A stretch of DNA of 64,000 bases from Candidatus Gastranaerophilales bacterium (lineage in GTDB: Bacteria > Cyanobacteriota > Vampirovibrionia > Gastranaerophilales > Gastranaerophilaceae). The DNA lies in contig CANRMD010000002.1 of the NCBI GenBank assembly GCA_947631645.1, positions 1-64,000 of the forward strand, given 5' to 3'. This document shows positions 9,040 through 17,101 of this stretch, piece after piece (the first letter of the stretch is position 1; each line of letters starts with the position of its first letter). A model generated the notes under the pieces. The model worked only from the letters and a program-made list of their open reading frames with translations, did no database searches and was not told where the DNA came from. The translations under genes were made by a program, and so were the position numbers.

Positions 9040-9124
9040 TAAAGTTTTATTTTTATTGAAAATATTATTTATTTAATATAAGATTATGAAATTGAAATTA
9101 TATTAAATTTTTAGAGAGTTATTT

Positions 9125-9718
9125 ATGAACCGAATATTAGTAAAATTAATATGTGCTTTTATTCCGTCAGCCGAATTAAGAAGAAGAGTCAGAACAAAAT
9201 TAAAAGAAAAACCTTATATAAAAAATAAATATTACGGCAAAATATATATTCCTTATACTAATAACATAATTTTTCGTAAAAAAGAAGAATATGATTACGG
9301 AAATAATAATGTATATAACAAATATGGCGAAAAACTTGAAGTTTTTTTCTTAAGAGATTTTACAGGTGTTCATAATCCGTACGATTACCATAAATATATT
9401 ATGTTTGACAGATTTAATATAGGTTTGGATAAACATTTTTATTCAAATGGTACAATGCTGGAAACTATGGGAAATCCAAAAGAAAGATACGGTTTTTTTA
9501 ATGAATCCGAATCAATAATTCCTGAAGATTTTAAAATTTTTGATACTCACAAAGGATTAGAAAAAGATTTTGATTTAATTTTCACTTTTAGTGCAAAAAT
9601 ATTAGATAAAATTGATAATGCCATATTTATTCCGTTTTGTTCATCTGTATGGGATTATAATTATGAAACTGAAGAATTATACGTAAAACTCCCTATAAAT
9701 TCTTATGGGGGGGGGTAA
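9125..9718 (+). CDS. N-terminal part of a GT10 fucosyltransferase-like gene, stopped after a poly-G tract
   Basis: This open frame ends with three Gly codons made of nine G, followed at once by TAA. One extra G (or two fewer) would read through with GTA AAA CAT into the frame at 9784-10269 and give a single protein of about 381 residues. The fragment begins with a hydrophobic stretch (ILVKLICAFIP) and a basic RRRVRTKLK segment, typical of cytoplasmic sugar transferases attached to the inner membrane face. As read, the fragment lacks the donor-binding part and should be inactive. The arrangement matches phase-variable fucosyltransferases known from other bacteria. A sequencing or assembly error in the G run must be excluded. 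Confidence 0.7.
   Translation: MNRILVKLICAFIPSAELRRRVRTKLKEKPYIKNKYYGKIYIPYTNNIIFRKKEEYDYGNNNVYNKYGEKLEVFFLRDFTGVHNPYDYHKYIMFDRFNIGLDKHFYSNGTMLETMGNPKERYGFFNESESIIPEDFKIFDTHKGLEKDFDLIFTFSAKILDKIDNAIFIPFCSSVWDYNYETEELYVKLPINSYGGG
9707..9715 (+). repeat. Homopolymer of nine G inside the glycosyltransferase gene
   Basis: A run of nine G is exceptional in this AT-rich window. With nine G the upstream frame stops at TAA (9716-9718). With eight it stops four codons after the tract. With ten or seven it joins the downstream frame. Slipped-strand mispairing at such tracts is a known ON/OFF switch for surface-sugar genes. Confidence 0.9.
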
Positions 9719-9783
9719 AACATTATAACTTAAATACTTTAGAAAAAACTAAAAATATTTCTATAGTTTCTTCCGATAAGTTA

Positions 9784-10269
9784 TTGTGTGATTTGCATAA
9801 ATATCGTTACGACCTTGCAATGAAATGTAAAAGAGAAAATCTTGCAGATACATTCGGAACTTTTGACGGAGGAAGTATGGTTCCTCTTTCAGATACACTC
9901 AGAAACTACAGATTTACTATTTGTATTGAAAATGATATTCAACCTTATTTTTATACGGAACGTATAACAACAGCTTTTCTTTGTAAAACTGTTCCTATTT
10001 ATTTAGGTGCTACTGAAATTGATAAAATTTTTAACCCTGACGGAATTATTAAGCTTAATACTAAAGATGATATTTACAAAGTTCTAAAACAATGCACAAA
10101 AGAAGAGTATGAAAGAAGATTACCGGCCATAGAAGAAAATTTTCAAATTGCTAAGAAGCATTGCAATTTTATGGATTTTATATATGTTAATTATTTAAAA
10201 AATAAGCAACAATATAAAAAAGAAAGTATTGAAGACTTTGTTATCAGATTGAAAAATTTCAAAGGCTGA
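9784..10269 (+). CDS. C-terminal catalytic part of the GT10 fucosyltransferase-like gene
   Basis: The frame is open from the G tract at 9715. The TTG at 9784 is only the first possible start and has no good ribosome binding site. The sequence carries the GT10 donor-binding signature: FTICIEND, then YFYTERITTAFL and TVPIYLGATEI, then a phenylalanine-asparagine-glycine run (FNPDGIIKL). This matches alpha-1,3/1,4-fucosyltransferase C-terminal domains, which bind GDP-fucose. It should be expressed only as the second half of a read-through protein with the 9125-9718 frame. Substrate identity beyond the family is not provable here. The gene sits alone between the chemosensory genes and ThrS. Confidence 0.75.
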   Translation: MCDLHKYRYDLAMKCKRENLADTFGTFDGGSMVPLSDTLRNYRFTICIENDIQPYFYTERITTAFLCKTVPIYLGATEIDKIFNPDGIIKLNTKDDIYKVLKQCTKEEYERRLPAIEENFQIAKKHCNFMDFIYVNYLKNKQQYKKESIEDFVIRLKNFKG

Positions 10270-10295
10270 TTGTAATTTCAATAATAACTCTTATT

Positions 10296-12080
10296 TTAAC
10301 TAAATTTTAAATCTTGAGTTTTAGATTGAATTTTGTCTTTTGCTATATTAATAAATTCATCAAGTGAGAGTTTACCGGCTTCTCCGATACCTCTAATTCT
10401 TACCGCAACCTTATTTTCTTCAATTTCTTTATCACCGACAACAAGTACGTAAGGAATTTTGTTATCCTGTAAAGCCTCACGAATTTTATACCCCATACTT
10501 TCGGAACGGTCATCAAGTTTAACTCTTATACCTTGAGCAAACAATTTATCATAAATTTGTTTTGCATAATCATTATGACGTTCCGAAATAGGAACAACAC
10601 ATACTTGAGAAGGTGCAAGCCACATAGGAAATGCCCCGGCAAAGTGTTCAATCAAAATACCGTGAAAACGTTCCATCGAACCAAATATAACTCTATGAAG
10701 CATTACGGGAGTTTTTAATTGTCCGTCTTTATCCTGATATTTGATTTCAAACCTTTCCGGCAAGTTGAAATCCAGCTGAATTGTAGCACACTGCCAAGTT
10801 CTGCCGATTGCATCTTTAACTTTAAAGTCGATTTTAGGTCCGTAGAAAGCTCCGTCGCCTTCATTAATTTCGTAATGCATACCGCGTTTATCCATAGCTT
10901 CCTTTAAGCCGGCTTCCGCAAGCTCCCAATTTTTAAGGTCGCCTACATAGCTTTCGGGGCGGGTTGAGAGTTCTACTTCAAAGCTCATATTAAAGATTTT
11001 CATTGTATCTGCTACAAAATCAATAATAGCATTGATTTCATCAACCAGTTGTTCGGGGGTGCAGAAGATATGAGCATCATCTTGAGTAAAGCCCTGAACA
11101 CGGGTTAAGCCTGATAAAGCACCTGATTTTTCGCGTCTGTATACAGTGCCGAGTTCTGCCATTCTTAAAGGCAAAGAGCGGTATGAATGTCTGTTTGCCT
11201 GATAAATCATAATATGGAACGGGCAGTTCATCGGTTTAACTATATATTGTTCGTCATCTTCATTGTCTTTTTGTATAAAGAACATATTTTCTCTATAGTG
11301 GTCAATATGCCCTGATAATTCCCAAAGTTTAGATTTTGCTATTTGCGGAGAATGAACTATTACATAACCTCTTTTTCTGTGCTCGCTTCTCCAATAGTTT
11401 TCGATTTCTTCGCGGACTATTGCTAAATTAGGATGCCACAAAACAAGACCGCCGCCGATTTCTTCTCGAACGCTGAATAAATCAAGCTGAGCACCCAGTT
11501 TTCTATGGTCGCGTTTTTGTGCTTCTTCCAAGAAATTCAAATAGCTTTCCAAATCTTCTTTATTCCAAAATGCGGTTGCATAAATTCTTTGGAGCATTTT
11601 GTTTTTTTCATTTCCTCTCCAGTATGCACCTGCAACTTTTAATAATTTTATTGCGTTACCTTTTATAAAAGTGGTATTAGGAACATGAGGCCCTGAGCAA
11701 AGGTCGTTAAACAGAACATTTCCGTCTTTATCTTTTGTCAGATACAAAGTAGGATTGTCATTTTTATGTTCTTCCAAAAGTTCAGCTTTATATATTTCGC
11801 CTTGAGCTTTAAACTCATCTATTTGTTTTTGAACATCAGGGATTTGATATTTTTCAAAGGTCAAATTTTGTTTAAGGATATTTTTCATCTCTGCTTCAAT
11901 ATTTGCTAAATCTTCTTCGGTAAAGGAGTGGCCTTCCAAATCAAAATCATAATAAAATCCCGTATCAATAGCCGGGCCTATAGCTAATTTAGCGTTCGGG
12001 AACAGTTTTTGTACAGCCTGTGCCATAATATGTGATGCCGAATGCCTTAATATATGCAAAGTTTCATTATTCTTTTCCAT
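10296..12080 (-). CDS. thrS: Threonine-tRNA ligase lacking the TGS domain
   Basis: ThrRS charges tRNA-Thr and edits mischarged Ser-tRNA. The protein begins almost directly with the editing domain (RHSASH, His13/His17). It continues through the class II catalytic core (NCPFHIMIYQ, motif 2 RREKSGALSGL, HRVIFGSMERF) and ends with the anticodon-binding domain. Length is 594 residues against roughly 640 for the common form, and the missing piece is the N-terminal TGS domain. The ATG at 12080 is nine bases from GGAG. The TTG at 12089 abuts that site and is unlikely to be used. TGS-less ThrRS enzymes are known. No T-box is seen upstream. Confidence 0.95.
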   Translation of the reverse strand: MEKNNETLHILRHSASHIMAQAVQKLFPNAKLAIGPAIDTGFYYDFDLEGHSFTEEDLANIEAEMKNILKQNLTFEKYQIPDVQKQIDEFKAQGEIYKAELLEEHKNDNPTLYLTKDKDGNVLFNDLCSGPHVPNTTFIKGNAIKLLKVAGAYWRGNEKNKMLQRIYATAFWNKEDLESYLNFLEEAQKRDHRKLGAQLDLFSVREEIGGGLVLWHPNLAIVREEIENYWRSEHRKRGYVIVHSPQIAKSKLWELSGHIDHYRENMFFIQKDNEDDEQYIVKPMNCPFHIMIYQANRHSYRSLPLRMAELGTVYRREKSGALSGLTRVQGFTQDDAHIFCTPEQLVDEINAIIDFVADTMKIFNMSFEVELSTRPESYVGDLKNWELAEAGLKEAMDKRGMHYEINEGDGAFYGPKIDFKVKDAIGRTWQCATIQLDFNLPERFEIKYQDKDGQLKTPVMLHRVIFGSMERFHGILIEHFAGAFPMWLAPSQVCVVPISERHNDYAKQIYDKLFAQGIRVKLDDRSESMGYKIREALQDNKIPYVLVVGDKEIEENKVAVRIRGIGEAGKLSLDEFINIAKDKIQSKTQDLKFS

Positions 12081-12117
12081 GTTAAACAACTCCCTTGTAC
12101 TGGTTATTTAATTTATA

Positions 12118-13488
12118 TCACTTACATAATATTATATCAATCTCAAAAAATCTGTTCCATGGGAAAGCGTATTTAATTTTGGCGTTAAGAGTAAATTTAT
12201 CAAGAATAATTTTTTCATAATGGTGCATTTTTTCAATAATTACACCATTTATTAAATTCTCGGGGTTGTTTCTTATTAAGGTTCTGACATTAGCCTGATA
12301 AGCCCAATCATCAAGAAAACGTACTGTTTGAAGCTTTTTAAATGCAATTTCATCAGGTTCATTAGCTTTAAAATAAGTTAAAGCGGCACTAAGTCCTCCG
12401 CCTAAAGTATTTCCCGTTGTATTCCAACCGCTGTAACCGTAAAAGTTATTAAAATCAGTTTTTAAAAGTTCTTTAACAAAGTTGTCATCCGAACCGTTTG
12501 CATTCAATATATCCGCAACAAAATACGGTTTATTAAATTTTGGTATTTTACCGTTAAAAAGAGGTTCAAATACATCCATGACAAGCTCGCCTTGTTCATT
12601 TTTAAAATTATTGACATATAAAATTAAATCGCAGTCAGCTTCATCAGATACAATACCGCCTGAAAGTTCTATTTGAGAATTTACCGACTCTTTAACCGAT
12701 ATATCTTCATATTTTGATATATTGTTCAAACTTTCTGAATTTGTATAAACAGGTGCTATTTTAACTTTTTTACCCAAATTAACAGCACGCGATAAAAGCG
12801 TAAGAGGTATTTCGTCTGCACCGGTTTTTATGTAAATTCCTTCAATATTTTTCGATAAGTCTTGTAATTCCCTTGCCTCTTTTACATTTAACCCGAATTG
12901 TGCACAATCATCTTTTGAATAAACAAGAGTATCAAATATACCTTGCTTTTTAAGTTCCAAGTAATATTTATTTATTTCAAAATTACGTTCTCTGGTTTTG
13001 AAATAGTCCTTTAAAATTTCATCGGGCACCCTAAAGGTATCAGAAAAACCGTATTTATCAAGGTTATAAGAATATTCAAAAATTTTTTTACCGTATAAAA
13101 CCCAATAATCTTTTTCTTCTTCGTTAACATTATTGTTAGAAATACGCATTATACTTGAAAAAGCAAACACTTTCACATTTTTTTCTTTTATAATTTTAAC
13201 AAATTTGTCAATACGTGCTTTTATTTCAGAAGTTATATCCGTGCTTCTTCTTGAGGGAATAAGCCCTCCGTAAGCTATTGTATCTAAGGAGGCTATAATA
13301 ATATCAATATTTTTCAAGCCCTCAAGCCAATTTAATATACCGTTTATGTCGGCATTTTTTGTTAAGCTCCCCATTAAATCAATATCAGGCAAAAAAAGTT
13401 TATGGCTTTTATCAAGCTCTATTATATCTTTAGGCAGTTTATAACAAACGGGTCTGTTATCTATTGGAATTAAAGCAATATTTGCCAC
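12118..13488 (-). CDS. DUF4127 family protein
   Basis: The start ALIPIDNRPVCYKLP and the stretch ASLDTIAYGGLIPSRR are hallmarks of DUF4127, a conserved family of about 500 residues with no settled function. A conserved GYSGWNTTGNTLGGGLS stretch follows near the C-terminus. The conserved Asp, Arg and Thr residues suggest an enzyme, possibly sugar- or polymer-related, but that is inference. The start is GTG after GAAGGAT. It lies three bases behind the two WYL regulators, so the three genes probably form one transcript. Confidence 0.8.
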   Translation of the reverse strand: MANIALIPIDNRPVCYKLPKDIIELDKSHKLFLPDIDLMGSLTKNADINGILNWLEGLKNIDIIIASLDTIAYGGLIPSRRSTDITSEIKARIDKFVKIIKEKNVKVFAFSSIMRISNNNVNEEEKDYWVLYGKKIFEYSYNLDKYGFSDTFRVPDEILKDYFKTRERNFEINKYYLELKKQGIFDTLVYSKDDCAQFGLNVKEARELQDLSKNIEGIYIKTGADEIPLTLLSRAVNLGKKVKIAPVYTNSESLNNISKYEDISVKESVNSQIELSGGIVSDEADCDLILYVNNFKNEQGELVMDVFEPLFNGKIPKFNKPYFVADILNANGSDDNFVKELLKTDFNNFYGYSGWNTTGNTLGGGLSAALTYFKANEPDEIAFKKLQTVRFLDDWAYQANVRTLIRNNPENLINGVIIEKMHHYEKIILDKFTLNAKIKYAFPWNRFFEIDIILCK

Positions 13489-13491
13489 TAT

Positions 13492-14406
13492 TTATCCTTC
13501 TAAATTTTTTAACATCTTATCAGTAAGAGCAATAAACTCTTCTTGAATATCTTTTGGTCTTATTATTTTACAATTTTCACCATACTTCAAAAGTCTTAGT
13601 AACAAAGTATCTTTATCCTCGCCTCTGTTAGAAACTGTAATATGATTATTACTAAAATTCAAAGCTTGTTCTTCTTTTCTTAATTTATAAGAATGTACAA
13701 GTCTTCCGTATACCTCAAATACAACCGAATTTAAATAAGTTTTTTCAGGTGCTTTTTTAGGCGATTGTTTTACTGATATTATTGAATCTATATTTATTTT
13801 TTTATTTCTGCCTTTTTTTGGATTATAGAATACCAGAAATATTTTCCCGTCTTTTTCCGTTATTTCCTTTAAAACAATCTCAGAATTTTCAATAATTTCA
13901 TTATTTTTTTTATAGGTTAAATCAACATCGTGATTTTCAAAAATCATATTTTTTAAAGAGGCTACTATGTTCTTTTTAACATTTGCGTCATATATAAAAC
14001 TTTCTTTTTCTTTTACTTGTTCAATTTTAGAGTGTAAATCAACATCGACATATTTATCCAGTTTTTCAAAAAACATTTCAAGTTTTTCTTCTTTTGATTT
14101 GTTATTCAAAGAATTAATATCCGAAACAATTTTAAGGAGCATTTTTTCTTCCGCTTTGGATAAATCAGCCTTTGTGAGAGCATTTATAAGTTTATATTTA
14201 TTTTTATCTTTATCAAAATTAAAACCGCAAAATTCTAAAGTATTAAAATATTTAAGGAAAGCTTCATAACTGTAAACACTTTCAACCTGATTGTTTGTTT
14301 TTATTTTAACAATCAATTCTTTTTTTGCAACTTCATTTTCAAGAAGTATTTTTAATACTTCAAGCACTCTTAAACCCGTATCATGATTTTTTTCGGACTT
14401 TGTCAT
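13492..14406 (-). CDS. WYL-domain transcriptional regulator (second of a pair)
   Basis: An N-terminal helix-turn-helix (about residues 10-60) is followed by a helical linker. A divergent WYL-type sensor core comes next (about 145-225, EITEKDGKIFLVFYNP), then the WCX C-terminal extension (ALNFSNNHITVSNRG, LLRLLKYGENCKII). WYL regulators bind ligands or nucleic acid and control transcription. The literal W-Y-L triad is not preserved. It overlaps the upstream paralogue by the four bases ATGA, which shows coupling. Two adjacent WYL proteins often act as a heteromer. The regulated genes are unknown, with the co-transcribed DUF4127 gene the obvious candidate. Confidence 0.7.
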   Translation of the reverse strand: MTKSEKNHDTGLRVLEVLKILLENEVAKKELIVKIKTNNQVESVYSYEAFLKYFNTLEFCGFNFDKDKNKYKLINALTKADLSKAEEKMLLKIVSDINSLNNKSKEEKLEMFFEKLDKYVDVDLHSKIEQVKEKESFIYDANVKKNIVASLKNMIFENHDVDLTYKKNNEIIENSEIVLKEITEKDGKIFLVFYNPKKGRNKKINIDSIISVKQSPKKAPEKTYLNSVVFEVYGRLVHSYKLRKEEQALNFSNNHITVSNRGEDKDTLLLRLLKYGENCKIIRPKDIQEEFIALTDKMLKNLEG

Positions 14407-15347
14407 ACTTCTTCATACCTTTTTTTGATAAGTTTTATTTTATCAATTAATTTTTCTTTGAAAAAATCAGGAGAAATTATTTTAACATCGCTTCCGTAAG
14501 TCAAAATTCTTTGGATAAATAAAAATTCATTTTCCACATTAGCACTTACTTTTACAAAATTTTGAGTTTTTTCAATAATTTCTTCGTAATCGGCTTTTGT
14601 AAATATTTCAAAAGAATTACCCGTTAATTTATACACTACCGAATATGTATTTTCAGTTTCATAATTTTCCGAAATATCTATTTTATTTATCTCTAATATT
14701 CTTTCAATATTTAAAATACTGGTTTTGTTATATTTAAAGCTGTAACAAAATAAGTGAAGTTTAGCATTATCATAAGATAATTTCTTGGGAATAATATCAA
14801 TATCTTCAATTCCGTATTTAGGAGAAGAATATTTTATTGAAATTTTTTTACCTAAAATTTCAGGTTTTGCAAGAATTGAAAGCACATTTATATTAATCCC
14901 GCCTAAAGGTTTAGATTCCGACACCATATTTATTTGATTAGAATTACAAGTAAGAGCAAAAATTTTATCAAATAAATCATTCATAATTAATACTTCTTGC
15001 CAGTTATAATTTTGAGATAATTTATCTCTTAAATCAATCAAAGCATCAAATTCTTCATTATTGACATTAAGATTAAAAGGATGAGATAAAAGCTCATATA
15101 AATATTTATTAGCTTTAGAAGGTCTTACAATCTCACATCCTGCAGATTTTAAAGTATTTATCGCAATTCTTACCGTATCTTTAGAAACAGATTTATTAAC
15201 ATAAGGTTGATTTTTCAGAATTTCAACCAGTTGATTTATTGTCTTACCCCCATTTAACAATGATTTAAATACGATTAAAGTTCTTAATCCCGTTAAACTA
15301 ATCCAAACTTTTTTTTCTTTTCTTTTTTGTAATTGTTTTATTACCAT
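14403..15347 (-). CDS. WYL-domain transcriptional regulator (first of a pair)
   Basis: This is a paralogue of the next gene and the first of the putative operon. An N-terminal winged helix (about residues 18-85, TINQLVEIL and SKDTVRIAINTLKSAGCEI) is followed by a linker. A WYL-like core covers about 170-225 (KISIKYSSPKYGIEDIDIIPKKL, LFCYSFKY), and a WCX end closes the protein (FLFIQRILTYGSDVKIISP). Both paralogues keep the same final pattern of a LxxGxxxKII segment. It starts with ATG and no visible Shine-Dalgarno, divergent from the dCMP deaminase gene. WYL pairs are common in cyanobacterial-type and actinobacterial genomes. The ligand is unknown. Confidence 0.7.
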   Translation of the reverse strand: MVIKQLQKRKEKKVWISLTGLRTLIVFKSLLNGGKTINQLVEILKNQPYVNKSVSKDTVRIAINTLKSAGCEIVRPSKANKYLYELLSHPFNLNVNNEEFDALIDLRDKLSQNYNWQEVLIMNDLFDKIFALTCNSNQINMVSESKPLGGININVLSILAKPEILGKKISIKYSSPKYGIEDIDIIPKKLSYDNAKLHLFCYSFKYNKTSILNIERILEINKIDISENYETENTYSVVYKLTGNSFEIFTKADYEEIIEKTQNFVKVSANVENEFLFIQRILTYGSDVKIISPDFFKEKLIDKIKLIKKRYEEV

Positions 15348-15448
15348 AAAATAATTTTAAATTAAAATAGAATATATTAAAAAATTGTTTACAAATATTG
15401 TTACTTTATATGAAGATTGATATTATTAAAATAACAAAAGAGGTAAAT

Positions 15449-15901
15449 ATGGTAAAGGAATGGAATGAATATTTTTTAGAGATAGCAAAGACAGTAGCCT
15501 CACGCTCAAATTGTTTACGAGCAAACGTAGGAGCCGTGATTGTAGGTGAAGATAAAAAAATCAAAGCAACAGGCTACAACGGAACTCCATCTAAAGTTAT
15601 TTCCTGTTATGAGATTGGAAAATGTTTCAGAATAGAAAATAATATTCCTTCAGGTACACAATATGAAACTTGCAGAAGTATCCACGCCGAGCAGAACGCA
15701 ATTATTCAAGCCGGACAAGATCGCTGTAAAAATTCTGTTATGTATATTTACGGACATAACTTTATTTGTATTCTTTGTAAACGATTCATTGTTCAATCCG
15801 GTATAAAAGAAGTTTATTTGCGTAAAGATGATAATTCCCCAATTGAACATATTTTTGTTGAAGATATAAAAAAAGAACTTTCAAATCAGGTGTATGTCTA
15901 A
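15449..15901 (+). CDS. dCMP deaminase / ComEB-type cytidine deaminase family protein
   Basis: The family deaminates dCMP to dUMP for thymidylate synthesis. The zinc site is seen as HAEQNAI with the proton-relay Glu, and a CILCKRF segment replaces the usual PCxxC. The second half of the zinc site therefore keeps two Cys but not the Pro. N-terminal RSNCLRANVGAVIV and TGYNGTP are classical. ATG at 15449 follows AGAGGT. An upstream in-frame ATG would add 17 unconserved residues and is rejected. The gene overlaps the next by eight bases. ComEB-type and dCMP-specific members are hard to separate by eye. Confidence 0.85.
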   Translation: MVKEWNEYFLEIAKTVASRSNCLRANVGAVIVGEDKKIKATGYNGTPSKVISCYEIGKCFRIENNIPSGTQYETCRSIHAEQNAIIQAGQDRCKNSVMYIYGHNFICILCKRFIVQSGIKEVYLRKDDNSPIEHIFVEDIKKELSNQVYV

Positions 15902-16577
15902 ATTAATAACCTACAGCGAAAATATCGGCAAATATAATATGGATTATGATGCCTTTCTTTTAGATGAAGCCATAAAACTTCAAATAAAAGAACCTGTTTT
16001 AAGGTTTTACGGTTGGAAGCCGAAATGTGTTTCTTTAGGCAGAAATCAAAATTTTGAAAGCATTAATTATCAATATTGTAAAGAAAATAATATAGATATA
16101 GTAAAAAGAATAACCGGAGGCAGAGGACTTCTTCATGATGATGAAGTAACATACTCTTTTATTTGCCCTATTGATTTTATAAATAACGGAAACACAATTA
16201 TAAATTCATATAAAGAAATTTCATCAGCTATAATACAAGGTTTTCAACATCTTAATATAGAACTGTGTTTGGGCGGAAAAAAGAAAGCTGATGCATCACA
16301 TGATTATTGTATGCTTTTATCAACCGGTGCCGATTTATGTTATGAAAATAAAAAATTAATAGGTTCGGCTCAATACAGAACTCAAAATTACTTACTTCAA
16401 CACGGTTCCGTACTTTTCAGTTATAACAAATCTTTACTCGAAAATATTTTTAACGAAAAAATCAACTCAAATTATATTACTTGTGTTAACGAAATAAATT
16501 CAAATTTAGACCGTAATAATATTATTGATGCCGTACAAAAAGGTTTTGAGGAATACTTTTCTATTTCTTTCCTCTAA
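15894..16577 (+). CDS. Octanoyl/lipoate transferase family protein (LipM-like)
   Basis: The BPL/LplA fold is evident: LGRNQNFESI, then KRITGGRGLLHDDEVTYS (71-88), and KKLIGSAQYR with LQHGSVL. Cys139 in YCMLLSTGADL sits where LipM octanoyltransferases carry their catalytic Cys, upstream of GSAQ. LipM moves octanoyl from acyl carrier protein to GcvH or the E2 protein. A lipoate-protein ligase role is the alternative, but the Cys and the HGS segment favour LipM. No LipA lies in the window. Its end overlaps the convergent small gene by 17 bases. Confidence 0.8.
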   Translation: MSKLITYSENIGKYNMDYDAFLLDEAIKLQIKEPVLRFYGWKPKCVSLGRNQNFESINYQYCKENNIDIVKRITGGRGLLHDDEVTYSFICPIDFINNGNTIINSYKEISSAIIQGFQHLNIELCLGGKKKADASHDYCMLLSTGADLCYENKKLIGSAQYRTQNYLLQHGSVLFSYNKSLLENIFNEKINSNYITCVNEINSNLDRNNIIDAVQKGFEEYFSISFL

Positions 16578-16968
16578 ATTTTGCTATATAAAAATCAACA
16601 CTTTTATTTAAAGCTTTATGAATTCTGTTTTCATCTTCGTCGGTTGCCGCGGTTAAGAAATATTTTTTCTGAGTATCTCTGGGGTTAACATAAAATTCCG
16701 CTTCGGTTAAAATAACTTTTTTTGAACCTCTTGGCAATTGATTTTTATATTCTTTATCCAGTCTTTCGGCAAAATTTTGAGATGCATTATGAACTGTTCC
16801 GTCTATTTTTTCTTTTGTATATATTACCGTATCCGTTAAATAATATTGTTTCAAAGCTTTATTATTATTAAAAGAAATTTTCATTAATTTAGGAACAGGT
16901 GCTTTGGGTTTATTATCATTCAAGGTAAAAACCATTAAAGAACCAAAAGATACGGGCCGAATTGTCAT
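16561..16968 (-). CDS. Small protein of unknown function with N-terminal SFG motif
   Basis: The 135-residue protein begins MTIRPVSFGSLMVF, then a Lys/Asn/Pro-rich linker. A compact region follows with alternating strands (KISFNNNKALKQYYLTD, VILTEAEFYVN) and a helical end. There is no signal peptide or membrane segment. The PVSFG start resembles the N-termini of the otherwise different small proteins at 34084-34395 and 55017-56069. The gene is well set up (AAAGGAAAG before ATG), runs convergent to LipM and is divergent from the M16 pair. I cannot name a domain. Confidence 0.6.
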   Translation of the reverse strand: MTIRPVSFGSLMVFTLNDNKPKAPVPKLMKISFNNNKALKQYYLTDTVIYTKEKIDGTVHNASQNFAERLDKEYKNQLPRGSKKVILTEAEFYVNPRDTQKKYFLTAATDEDENRIHKALNKSVDFYIAKFRGKK

Positions 16969-17065
16969 TATACTTTCCTTTTACATGATTAAATGTATTA
17001 ATCTAAAAACTTAAAGAAAAAAAAACTTGCTAGTATTTAAAAATATATTTTAATCTTTATAAAAT

Positions 17066-17074
17066 CTGATACAA
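17066..17074 (+). promoter_or_regulatory. Extended -10 promoter of the M16 peptidase pair
   Basis: TGATACAAT at 17066-17074 has the TGn element and a five-of-six -10 hexamer. It lies 27 bases before the ATG at 17102. The Shine-Dalgarno is GAGGT. Confidence 0.5.
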
Positions 17075-17101
17075 TAATATTAAGAAACACCGAGGTAATA
17101 A

